NCBI RefSeq assembly: GCF_958979055.1
Contig: NC_084892.1
Location: 1,492,001 to 1,556,000 of the forward strand
Direction: 5' to 3'
DNA: 64,000 bases
From: Alnus glutinosa
Lineage: Eukaryota > Streptophyta > Magnoliopsida > Fagales > Betulaceae
Under the pieces are notes generated by a model. That model was not told where the DNA came from. It ran no database searches and saw nothing but the letters and a program-made list of their open reading frames with translations. How positions within the stretch are numbered: the first letter of the stretch is position 1; every line of letters begins with the position of its first letter. This document shows positions 22,878 to 33,956 of the stretch, piece by piece. A program made the translations under genes and the position numbers.

Positions 22878-23387
22878 TTTGCATGTGCAAAGTGGTGAAA
22901 AAATTATCGTTCATACAGGAAATCAGGGGCAAATATAAGGCTTTAGCAAGGAATAAAGTGGGTGCAAGAATCTCTGTAAAAAACAATGAAACTTTTGGCT
23001 TTTATTGGAGTGGTGGATTCCTCTTGTATGGAGTCCAGAGGGACGCATTTCTAGCTTTAGTAAAGGAAAGCTTTTACCAGAAAAGACCTTGGTGCTAGCT
23101 TAGGGTTTTCCAGATTTGCCTCTTCTTTCATGTAGTTGAGCACCAAAACATGAATAATGGGTAAACTGTTGATTAAAAAAATGAAAGGAGGAATTCCACT
23201 GCATAATGGCCCTCGAACTAACTACTTTCAAACGATCTGCTTCCTAATAAACTATTGTGTGGATCAACGGACAAGAGGAGCGCAGAAGGCATCCACAACA
23301 CAATATTACCAAAGATTACTTGTGATCTATCTCATTATATATCTTACTAAAACAAAGCAACAGTAGAATGTGACAAAAAACAGACAT
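22878..23387. other. Upstream region of the WAK-like kinase
   Basis: Probably holds the kinase promoter and leader, read on the minus strand. I see no gene or recognisable mobile element, only AT-rich sequence. Confidence 0.5.
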
Positions 23388-23530
23388 CCAATTTGATGAC
23401 TTATAAAGGCAAAATAGAGAAGAAATAATACATATATATAGGTAAACAAATCAAAGCATGTATATATATCTCCTTGGAAACATGTGCGAGCACAACAAAA
23501 AGAGTTCAGAAAAGTAAATTTAGGTTTGTC

Positions 23531-23571
<41 letters not shown>

Positions 23572-23913
23572 TTGGTTGTGGCAGGAAGACCCCTCTACTA
23601 CAAGAGATCCAAATTCGACATGAGTCAAGAATCCATTTTCCTTTATGGTTGGATTTTACTCGAAAACTTACTCACTATTTTTGCATTTCTCCCCTCTGGT
23701 ATCCTTATTTATCATGTCTTCCACTAGGGATCATGTTAGTATTTACAAATAAATTAAAAGCAAAAAAATTCCAATTTGATGACCTATAAAGGCAAAATAG
23801 AGAAGAAATAATACATATATATAGGTAAACAAATCAAAGCATGTATATATATCTCCTTGGAAACATGTGCGAGCACAACAAAAAGAGTTCAGAAAAGCAA
23901 ATTTAGGTTTTTC

Positions 23914-23987
<74 letters not shown>

Positions 23988-24191
23988 TATCTTTGGTTGT
24001 GGCAGGAAGACCCCTCTACTACAAGAGATCCAAATTCGACATGAGTTAAGAATCCATTTTCCTTTATGGTTGGATTTTACTCGAAAACTTACTCACTATT
24101 TTTTCATTTCTCCCCTCTGGTATCCTTATTTATCATGTCTTCCACTAGGGATCATGTTAGTATTTACAAATAAATTAAAAGCAAAAAAATT
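23388..24191. repeat. Recent tandem duplication (383 and 421 bp copies) containing a TA microsatellite
   Basis: Copy A is 23388-23770 and copy B is 23771-24191. Both start CCAATTTGATGAC and end AATTAAAAGCAAAAAAATT. Outside the microsatellite they differ at only a few positions. The TA run is about 37 bp in A (23533-23569) and about 70 bp in B (23916-23990), which accounts for nearly all of the length difference. It lies between the WAK-like kinase and the FKBP gene. Confidence 0.92.
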
Positions 24192-24583
24192 ATTATAAAA
24201 GTAAGGGAACTTAGCTTAGGATGAAATCCGAGGAAATGAAATCTGAAGATATTTTATTGAAGGTCACAAACAAGACTTCAAGAACAATTACATACATTAT
24301 CAATTTATGTAGACATATTTTTGTCCAGGAACAAATGTGACTACAGGTTCATGGTTCACAGAAAAGGGCAGTACAAGGAAAAGATCCTTTTCTTCTACAA
24401 TTTGTCCGCCTTCAGTTATCCACATCAACAAAGCAACATGACAGTAGCAGGAGAATATTGCATTAACCTTCAACAATTTTTACAGGAGACCTGCACAATA
24501 TAGTAATAACTGAAATTAACCACTAGGGACTTGGAATATAAATCACCTGAAGGCCAACTTTTATTATTCTCATAACCCATTAC

Positions 24584-27500
24584 TTACCCAAATGGGCTTT
24601 GTTTGATGGCCAGTAGTTCAACATCCAACTGCAGTCCAATATAGATACAAAACAGTAAAGATGCATGATAGAAAAAGAGGCCACAATGGAAAGGTGAAGA
24701 AAAAGGTGAAAGGAACATAAAAATAAATTGAGAAATAAAAACTTAGTGATAGATTAATTCCAACAGATACATGGTGTGATATCTGTAATTATATTCTTAT
24801 AGGGAAAAGAGAGTGCCCACTTTTTTTTTTCCCATGAGGGGAAGGAGAGTGCCCACGAAATACAAACAAGCGAGCTTTCAAGATCATGCGTTTATTTCAG
24901 GAATGAAACATGCTGAGCCTAATGTTAATTAGTTCAAAAGATGGAAATAAAATAATTGGAGCAAATCTAGTTTCTAAGAGTGACGTGGTTCATTTCTTAT
25001 CATCTGTCTCTGTTGTTATGACATGGACGGTTAAAGAAGTTTCTTCAGTACTTTTTATGAGCTTCAGAAAGCTTAATCAAGTGAGAGACTTTCTTCCATT
25101 GGAAAAACTGACAAGCTCTCAGTAGGTTTACTATTTACAGATCAATTTTATAATAACAGGATAGGACAATCTAATCAAACCAAGACTGTCTAAAGCCAGC
25201 CACTTTACAGGGTTGGTCCAACCTAAATCCAGAGAGGAAACCGGAAAAACCCAGGGGAAGAAAGAGGTTAGCCTATCTGAACGAGCACTAGTTTAGGAAG
25301 AATCAATTGGGGGGGTGGAGAAAGAAAGGAAATGAAGTTTTTCAGCCCAGACATGTCACTTCTCACCAGAATGCTAGTTCATAAGCATTAAAGTGCATGC
25401 CGGAAGCACAGAAAACCCCATCCCATAAGGATCATAGTAATCTTAGTAGTTGTTGCACAAAAGATTGAAAAGAATGCATATTTTATAGCCAAACTTGGAA
25501 CAAATAACTAAAATATTTTCAAGATCCAATATCAACTCCACAGCTCGATGCAATTTCAAATAACTAAAATATATTCTAGCCACTATACCTCTTGACTCTG
25601 CACCTCTAACATTTCTAACTAAGGAAAAAAGAAAGTTAATTGTTTTATTTTGAGGATGATTCATCCAACCATGGTAAAACAAATCATACACTATCTATCA
25701 CAACGGCCAGTTGTAGGCCCTGTCTAAGATCATGTGTGTCTCTCATACATATGAGTTCAAGCTAATACTTAACTTTGTTCTTAATCTTCACACAAGAAAT
25801 CTTGGGAAAGAAATAAAAACAAACTACCTCTATTGTCGCATTAGGAGGGATTTCCTGGACTCCTTTGCTTCCATAAGCTAGCTCAGGAGGAACAATTAGT
25901 AATCGCTGCATAAAGCTAATTAATCAAACACTTGATAGAGGCTGTACAGAGATCTGACTAGCTGAACAATATCCTCAGCCAATTAAATAAATTTCCCTCA
26001 TTGCAGTTATTGAAGTGTGCTCAAATTTAAAGAAATGAAGGCATGAAAATTCCACCAGCTTTCCACTTCTCAACCATACAATTTTTATTTATAAACTACA
26101 TGGGATTTGCAAAAGGCAAAAAAAGAGAGATCTTGGATCTAATAAAAGTTTATATCTTCATTGTAGTCAATCATTTCTAGCACAATGACCCACTTGAAGC
26201 TTAAAGCCAACTGCTGAAAGGAATCGCATATGTACTTCTGAAAATTGTGAAGTTATGGTAAGAGAGTTGCAAAGATATAACAATGAAATGCAAGAAAGTG
26301 GTCTCACCTGACCTCCAACCCGCATGCCTTGTACACCTAGATCTAATCCTTTAAGGACTGAGCCCCTCTCAGATTGGCCTACATCAAATCCATATGGCTG
26401 CAGCAATTCAAGTATATTGACAAAAGATTAAGTGGGAATCGGTTAATAAACAGTTGTCAATCCTAGGCAAGGGGAAATTAGCACTTCAAGTGAATAATTA
26501 AAGTTGTTCATATGTATGAGTATGTACAAGGGTGATTGAAGTTTACTTTCTGATCGGAGATTGAAATTTACTCCCTGCTCTGAATATAAGTGTCGAAGAT
26601 TTTTCCCTATATAAGCTCAACAAAATAGGGTGCAGTTTTGATAAAGGATGATCTTTATGTGCAGTGGAGACTCATTAGATTTTATTGGTGTGTTGCAGTC
26701 TAGTAAGAGACGGAAAATATTTATTGGCTTTTCCTCCTTGTCAGTGTACATATCATTCGGAGTTGGCTTTCCGGTGTTCAAACCTAAAGGAGATGATATG
26801 AAATGCCTCTCCCTCAGCCTAATTATATGCAGTACAGATGGAGAGAGACTGGATAACTTTTTCGAGAAAGAACCACTTCACCTAAAGCGGTTACTGGCCA
26901 CTACGACTGTTAAAATAGCACTGCTTATAATGACCAAAAGCTGTTGGAATCTGTTGGTAATTGTAATGCCAATGCAAGTACAAGCATAACTGCTTCATTC
27001 TATATACATTAGGAATCATATATATATATAAAAGCTGAGTTCTTTCTTAAAATGACATAGAATGGCGACACGTGACATAAACCCATACTTTTTAGTGACT
27101 AAACCGGTCCTTTAAGTACTGAACCAGTCTTCTAAATAAAATTCAGTCGGTCTATTTAATATATGTTTATACGTTTACTTAAAAATCCATATATAGAATC
27201 AAGAGTTATATGTATTGATACGGTATTTAAAAACCCATATATAGAATCAAGAGTTATATGCGTTATATAGAATCCCATATATAGGAAAACAAAAACCCCC
27301 ATACATACCAAAAAAAAAACCCATATATACATTATAATAAACGCACGTCTCTCTTTCTCTCTCCCCATTAACGTCTTAAAATATTTCAGCATTTCAGAAT
27401 ATATATATATATAAAAGCTGAGTTATTTCTTATAATGACATAGAATGGCAACATGTGGCATGAACCCATACTTTTTAGTGACTAAACCAGTCCTTTAAGT

Positions 27501-29457
27501 ACTGAACCAATTTTTTAAATAAAATTAAACCGATCTATTTAGTATATGTTAATACGTTTACTTAAAAATCCATATATAGAATCAAGAGTTATATGTATTA
27601 ATACGGTATTCAAAAACCCATATATAGAATCAAGAGTTATATGTGTTATATACAATCCCATATATAGGAAAACAAAAATCCCCATACATACCAAAAAAAA
27701 CCCATATATACGTTACAATAAACGCACGTCTCTCTCTCTCTCCATTAACGCCTTAAAATATAGAAGCTTTTTGGAATTTGTATATGTCTATATATATATA
27801 TAAAAGCTGAATTCTTCCTTAGTATCCCGAGCATTTTTGCGGGTTATGAGCTAGTAACTATTAATAATAGAGTACATAGTAGATTTGTGAGAAGTGGCAC
27901 CATTCTTATCTTACCGTTCCTCCTCCAACACCAAGTCCTTGTCTACTAGTCATAAAAGTGATACCCTTCCATTTAGCAACATAGTGAACCTACAACATGA
28001 AGATACATAGTAAATTGATAATATCTGAATTTTGCTAGTCAATAGATGATTGCCAAAAATATTACACATGGTTATAATTTTGACTATATATGTGCATGCG
28101 CACCACACACCACACATACGCCTTTGAAAGTTGAGGTTTATTGCTATAATTAGGAAGCAGAGTAACCATATAAGTTAAACATTGAAATTTAAGCAGCTCA
28201 CAACCGTACTGCAACCCGGGATCCCTTCACAGCCTGAAGTCCAGCTCCAACCTTTAAATCATAGTACCTGAAGGATTCACCAGAAGAATTTCAGCATAAA
28301 TTTGAACCTGAGAACTGAAATGCAACTTCTAGGAATGAAGTTAACCAACAAAACAGTACTAAACTTAGAGGTTATGAGCTAACACTAAAAAATTATTCTG
28401 TGCCATATAATAAGAGACAGAATTTAGAAAAAGTTCTAACACAATCTCCCCCAGGAAAGTCGAAAAAAGAAGAAAATATTATGTAGATGTATTAAATGAA
28501 CAATGCCCTTTTGAGGTAGAATCAACTAGATGTAGCATCTTATCTCATGGAAAATGCAATTTCATGTAGCTTAATGAAGTTTAAGGCACCACAAAATAAA
28601 TTGAAGAAGACCAAAGCATACGCAAACAAGCAAAAGAATTATAGGAAGCAGACAGTTATAAATAAGTGATGACTGAATTACTGACTTCAGACCATTGGGT
28701 AGGGCTGTAAATTCACTTTCAGGTACTTTTGCTCCTCTTAGCTGCAGCAAACAAAAATATTACATGATTTGCAACTGTGGAAACTTTTATTCTTTCTTTA
28801 ATCCATTAGCACCAATAATCATCTCTGAATAAATTATGCAATAATAAGGGAAAAATAAAAGAAAGTCAAAAGGAAACATACAGCTCTTCTACTTGTGCTA
28901 ACAGCCTCAGCCACATGAGAGACACAGAATCCCGCAGCTGACACATAACAAAAGTTAATCAGCCAAGTAAGCACAGAAATTGCGTATTCATCAAAAGGAA
29001 AGAAGCATTATATTCACAGATGATGGTTGTCCAACTGTGGAAATATCGCCCAAATTTTCAACAGAAAGTTTATATGGCAAAAGCATATACAATCTTACTT
29101 CGATGTTAAAAAAAAAAAAACCAAATAGATTTTCAAAGACCCAAATGATCGAATCAAAACAATTCAAAGTCAAGAAGAAATTTTTGTGCTAAATTTTTTA
29201 CGAGTAATACAATATACACAAAGAAAACAGCTTTAAAGCCAAGAACTAACCAGTTGTGAGGAGAGAACCAAGCAATGCCCTTCTTCCTTCATACTGTAAA
29301 GATAGCGTGGCTGGTTCTGCAGCATCATTGGAGGAAGAGTATGAGCACCTACATGGAAACCCATTTGGATTTCTGTCAGATGGTCTCTTCCCTGTCCCTA
29401 TGGAAGTCCAACCAATTGGTTAAGCACATTCTTGACACAACCCACATTACAAATGGT

Positions 29458-29514
<57 letters not shown>

Positions 29515-29596
29515 TACCAATAATGGGAAATTGGATGATAGGCCTACGAAGGAGAGGTAGAGTGTGGTGATGGCAAGGGAAGAGGGAGAGTGCCAT
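24584..29596 (-). CDS. FKBP-type peptidyl-prolyl isomerase, thylakoid lumen (FKBP18-like)
   Basis: Predicted proline cis-trans isomerase or chaperone of the chloroplast lumen. Exons in order: 29596-29518, 29397-29251, 28937-28882, 28741-28686, 28267-28210, 27989-27915, 26397-26308, 25905-25828, 24628-24584. They join in frame to 227 residues; Arabidopsis FKBP18 is about 232. Residues 1-62 look like a stroma-targeting transit peptide. Then comes a twin-arginine lumenal signal (GRRALLGSLLTTAAGF, Arg65-Arg66) ending near VAEA. The FKBP domain runs from about 113 to the end with VAVHYVAKW, PYGFDVGQ, LKGLDLGVQGMRVGGQ and IVPPELAYGSKGVQEIPPN. The Trp of FKBP12's active site (RGW) is Leu here (KGL), as in many lumenal FKBPs, so activity may be low. 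Assignment to FKBP18 rather than a sister lumenal FKBP is from memory. Intron 6 carries a Helitron-like tandem, and intron 1 begins in a microsatellite. Confidence 0.9.
27016..27855 (+). mobile_element. Helitron-like element with tandemly repeated 5' segments
   Basis: Three units begin with TC, a short AT run and ATATAAAAGCTGA, at about 27016, 27394 and 27787. The first two are about 380-390 bp, closely similar, and contain internal direct repeats (CATATATAGAATCAAGAG). The third is only 69 bp and ends with a CCCG/CGGG hairpin (27826-27843) followed by CTAGT (27851-27855), the classic Helitron 3' end (hairpin then CTRR-T). No protein is encoded, so it would be non-autonomous. The element fills much of FKBP intron 6. 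Confidence 0.55.
29461..29514. repeat. (TG)18(AG)9 compound microsatellite at an FKBP splice donor
   Basis: On the gene's strand, intron 1 starts GTAC and runs straight into CT repeats, then CA repeats. The tract therefore begins about five bases inside the 5' splice site at 29517. Confidence 0.85.
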
Positions 29597-29777
29597 TGGG
29601 TATGGTTAGAATGACCGTTAGATAAGAGAGATGTGAAATCAAATGTTCTGGTTTTTGTTTGAGAGAGTTAGAGAGACGATAACATCATCGATTTCATCCA
29701 CACGAGGGAACGACTGTCGTTTTGCCTTGCTAAATTCCACAAGACCCGATTCCCTTAGCTTTAGGCCACATTGTCAC

Positions 29778-29932
29778 GGGCAGTGCTACGCAGTAGCAAA
29801 ATTTCCGGAATTCTTCCGGAAATTTTGCTTGTGGATGGCATTTTTGTAATTATTCATAATTACAAGAAATGCCATCCACAAGCAAAATTTCCGGAATAAT
29901 TCCGGAAATTTTGCGACCGCCAAACATTACCC
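29778..29932. mobile_element. 155-bp foldback MITE, 31-bp TIRs, 9-bp TSD (MULE-type)
   Basis: The ends are related inverted repeats of 31 bp: GGGCAGTGCTACGC at the left and GGGTAATGTTTGGC at the right (complement), both continuing into GCAAAATTTCCGG. CATTGTCAC flanks the element exactly (29769-29777 and 29933-29941). Inside, each arm is itself a palindrome around TTCCGGAA, and the centre pairs GCCATCCACAAGCAAAA with its complement, so nearly the whole element folds into one hairpin. It lies about 180 bp upstream of the FKBP start codon. Confidence 0.87.
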
Positions 29933-31383
29933 CATTGTCACTCTCTAGCAAGAGAAATGCTATAGTCCTACATTTTTCTTCCATAATTATCCCACAATTT
30001 TCATGCGACACTCTTAATTAAATTTTGGAATTTTTTTTAAACAATAATTTAAAAGTTGGTTAGTACTGTCACATCAACAATATAAAATAATTATGAGATA
30101 AAAATGTAGTTTATAGTATTACTCAGCTAGCTAAGTATATTTTATAATAAGTAATATTACTCTTCACACCCATTTTTTTATAAGTACTCTTCACACTTAT
30201 TTATCACACATATTTTATATAAGTTAATGTAACGTGTTTTAAGTAGCTTCTCATGCCAACCATCTAAAAAAATAAAGAAAGTAACTTAAAACATGTCACA
30301 TTAACCGTATGAAATGAGTATAATAAATAAATGTGAAGAGTAGAATTACTCTTTTGTAATGCCCGGGTGGGAAGCATTTTAAGATACAATATATTAAGAC
30401 GGAAAAAAAAAAGTAAAAACATTTTAAAAATGCGCGGGTTATTGCTTACAAACTCATTTGGCCAGCAGTCCACATTTTATGAAAATAATTGTCACGATCT
30501 CCCTTTTATGAAAATGAGTGTCACGTAGTAGTCTACATTTTAGTGGTTGACGCAGTAAATAATCACATGGACTATCATGCATTTTATAAGGACTTATAGT
30601 AAAAGTTGTAATACTCTTAGGAACACTCAAACCCTTTAAGACACGTTTAGTGTGTAAAAGCAGACCCAAAAATGAAATATTTATTATCTATTCTTAAAAA
30701 ATATATATTAAAAAAACATAGCTATTCTAAAAAAAAAAAAAAATGAGGAATAGTTTTTCTTCTTTGATTTGGTAATCCCCCTGGCCCTAAAACACATGCA
30801 ACGACCTAACAAAATTAAGGTGTGAAGAAAGATATTTTTAAATTATATGTACCTTCGGTTATCCTTTTAGTTATTCATTTTGAGATGAATTTTCTTCATT
30901 TTATATAATTTTTTAATATTTCTTGAGAAGGAAATATAAAATAATCATCCACAAAAATGCATGGTGTAAAAAATGTATAAAAATGTATCAAACCTTTTAA
31001 GGTTGTCGTTTTGACATAATTTGTTCTTTTCCATTTCATATGACATTTTTCATACAAAACTATTAAGTTAAAATTTATAAAATTAGATTCATTATACTCT
31101 CCTTAACACTTCTAAAAAAGTTGTCCTAAAATTATTTCATAAAATTAGATAAAGTGAGAACCATCATGTTGCTGAAGTTAAGGAATTCATCCTCTAGACC
31201 CATCATGCCATAGAGAATAAACCTAAGCCATGTCCTTTTTCTACACTTGCTGATATTTAACGCAGCCTTGAAAAAAATTAAAATTTCTTTCCCCCAAGCA
31301 AATATTGCAATATACATCATTTCAAAAGCTTAATTTAACAAAAATGATTTATTAGTTATTTAATTATTATTATAACACTCCCC

Positions 31384-31918
31384 TCACATGTGGGCATAAG
31401 TGAGACTCAACAAATATGTTGTAACCGTACACAACGATGATGAATAATAAAGAAAAGAAAAGAGAGAAAGCAAGGGATCAAAAAAAACAAGACAAGATTT
31501 ACGTGGTTCGGCAATTTGCCAACGTCCACAGGTATGCGGCTATATTCAATAGAATAATGATTCAATGCCACCTAAATATACAACTTTTCACCACCTTCAT
31601 AGGCAAGGTGGTCCCCACTACTTTTTGAGTTTTTTTATTTTTTAAAAATAAATTAAAGTGGGGGACCACCTTGCCACATAGACAAGGTGGTGGAAAGTTG
31701 TATATTTAGGTGGTAGTGAATCATTACTCTATTCGATAATATCATTTAAGGATACAGAATAACATATTTATAGCAAAACCCTAATATTCGAACAAATATG
31801 AAAAATTTCAAAATATCTTGTACCGTTGGCTTTACTCCGTTCCACCAACTGGCCACTTTATTAGTACTCTCGTATTACTTTCTATGCCCAAGAGAATATG
31901 AGTCATTTATTCCAACAA
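31384..31918 (-). mobile_element. Possible LTR-retroelement fragment, fossil
   Basis: On the minus strand the right edge reads TGTTGGAATAAATGACTC, like a copia LTR start. The left edge carries CACATGTGAGGGGAGTG, a purine-rich stretch of the kind found beside such LTRs. AGATTTACGTGGTTCGGC also occurs. No target duplication and no coding sequence were found. The MITE at 31552-31729 is inserted into it. Old, with uncertain limits. Confidence 0.28.
31552..31729. mobile_element. 178-bp inverted-repeat MITE, 9-bp TSD
   Basis: Arms of about 70 bp begin GAATAATGATTCAA and GAGTAATGATTCAC (complement of the right end). They share CCACCTAAATATACAACTTT and AAGGTGGTCCCC around an AT-rich centre. The flanks are TATTCAATA (31543-31551) and TATTCGATA (31730-31738), a 9-bp duplication with one difference. 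The 9-bp duplication suggests a MULE-type element. Confidence 0.82.
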
Positions 31919-32055
31919 AATGGGAGGTGAACGATGAAAATAAAGTTTGAACTCAAAAACTTTTATCTTGTACCAAATAAAAGGTGATTGATTTAATCAT
32001 GTCATTAATATTCTAACTATGTATAAAGTTTGAATATGAAAGAAAGATGTTATAA

Positions 32056-33956
32056 TCAATGTTCTGCCCTAGAGCAGGACCTTCTAGCAGGAAGATGTTC
32101 CTCTGCCGTATCCGAAGAACTATGCCTTCCAAAGCACTTGCTTTCATTTGAAAGCCTTGTTTTCTCATCTGGTTTCCCTCTTGCCTTCTCACTGCTTTCC
32201 ACCCATCTTCTAAGCCTTTGAAGTAACTTTCCCCTTCTCGAACAAGCATGTTCACTGCTTTCAACAACAAAGCAAGGCTCATTTTGCTCTAAAAGGGAAC
32301 CATCTAATTCATGCTCTAACCTAGAATTTCCAGTTTCTTGGCAACCTTCGAAACATGAACCAGAGTGATTTGTCTTGTCATGATTCTTCATCAACTCATG
32401 CCTTAGGCATGCATTGCTCCATCGTAGGAAAATCAGTTCCTTAACCTCAGCTGCTCGATCCTTCTGGAACTTTTCCAGGTCATTCACAAGCTGATTGTAA
32501 GCTTCCTTTGTCATACTTTCTCCTTCAATCTGCAAGACGAGAACCTCAAAATTGTTAGACCATCAATTTGAGATAAAAGACGGAAGTTCGCTACTTTGTT
32601 GTCACATTTCGACTTATTTTTTTACTCAACACAAAATTAGCAAGTTTGAGTTGAAAGGTCTGATCCATTTAATTAGATGGATCGGGTTAAGATAGTCTTA
32701 TCCTCAAGTCTCGATACGACCCGAACCCAACACGCAAAAACAAATGGTCACCCTAATTTCAACCCAACTCAATAGCCACAACTATAAGGTTCAAATTTCT
32801 TATCAAATCATCATTTTTCCTAAAAGTTTAAACTAATTACAAAATATGAATTTAATCATTTAAATTAATATTTTAACTCTCTCCCTCAATAAATGAGATC
32901 CAACACGTAAAATATTTTAATGAAATTGGGGATAAATTGTAGGGCCAAGATTCGAATTCATGAATACCTCTACTCGAAAACCATATTAAATTATCATCTA
33001 TCTCAAAAACTTACGCTAATAGAAAAGTATGAATTCAATCGATTGAGTAATACTTTATCATCTCCAAAAGCTTAAAAGGTGTCGTTGTGGTATGTCAAAG
33101 GATGTTAAATATGTACACAAATTCACTCTAAATGCAGAAGGGATGATCAAACCTTGGAGATAGATGGAGCTAATTTTTCTGCCATCTCAAGCTTCTTCAA
33201 AAGTTCAATATTTTCCTCCTGCATTTGGTCCATAATCTTGTGCAACTCTCTAACTTCTTCCTCCAATTTCTTGGTGACATCATTCCTTGTTTCTAGCGCA
33301 TCATAATTTCTCAAAATTTCTGCTTCTCTATCTTCAATCTTCATCTTTTGCTTCCTCATAACACGTGATTGCTCCTTTATTCTTCTCAAAAGTCTCTTTA
33401 CCTTCCTTTGAAGCCTCCTGTTTTCTGATTTCCCCTGTTCTAACAGCTCTAAAACTCCCATATATTGTCCTACCAAATTGTCAAGTGTTTCATTGTCTGT
33501 CTCCACCCCTGAAATTTCCCTGTCCAAGAACTCAACACGGGTCTTCTCCAACAACAACATGTTCTTAAGCTCGATAAGCATGGACTCTCTCTCTTTCAAA
33601 TCACAGTAACGAATAAACTGCTTCTCTAGCTCCCATTCCATCTTTCCAAGATCTTCTATCTGGCTTCTTAGGCCTAAAATCTCTTCAACTTTGGCCTTGT
33701 CCCCATGTTCTCCATCTTCCATAGAAAATATACATGTGGAAGGAAGGCTACGAAAGCTATCATCTTCATCTTTAAACGCATCAGAAGTATTGGTTTCGAG
33801 AGAATTTACCTGGGTTTTCAATGAATAGTCTTTAAGAACACTTTTTCTTGCCATGATCCTAGCATAGATAAAACCAGCAACAGATATAACAGCTACAGAA
33901 ATACCAGCTTTGAGGAGTACTGGCTGCATCACCTCTGCCTTTGATGCTGTCTCCAT
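32056..33956 (-). CDS. Short CHUP1-like membrane-anchored coiled-coil protein
   Basis: Two exons (33956-33153 and 32529-32056) join in phase to 425 residues. A hydrophobic helix at 13-32 (LLKAGISVAVISVAGFIYA) is followed by ARIMARKSV, an N-terminal membrane anchor. Long coiled coils span about 95-265, with a very basic stretch RRLQRKVKRLLRRIKEQ. Exon 2 has the family signature FLRWSNACLRHEL (302-314), close to the conserved stretch of CHUP1, the outer-envelope protein that moves chloroplasts along actin. The protein lacks CHUP1's proline-rich region and most of its C-terminal domain. It therefore resembles the short CHUP1-like plant proteins of about 400 residues, whose role is poorly known. 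The first in-frame ATG is at 33956; upstream there are only non-ATG codons in frame. Confidence 0.82.

Larger units (their letters stand above)
29942..32055. other. Intergenic DNA between FKBP and the CHUP1-like gene
   Basis: No gene is seen. It contains AT-rich DNA, a possible LTR fragment (31384-31918) and a MITE inside it (31552-31729). Short ACTCTTCACAC-like motifs near 30150-30350 form weak inverted repeats. Confidence 0.5.
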
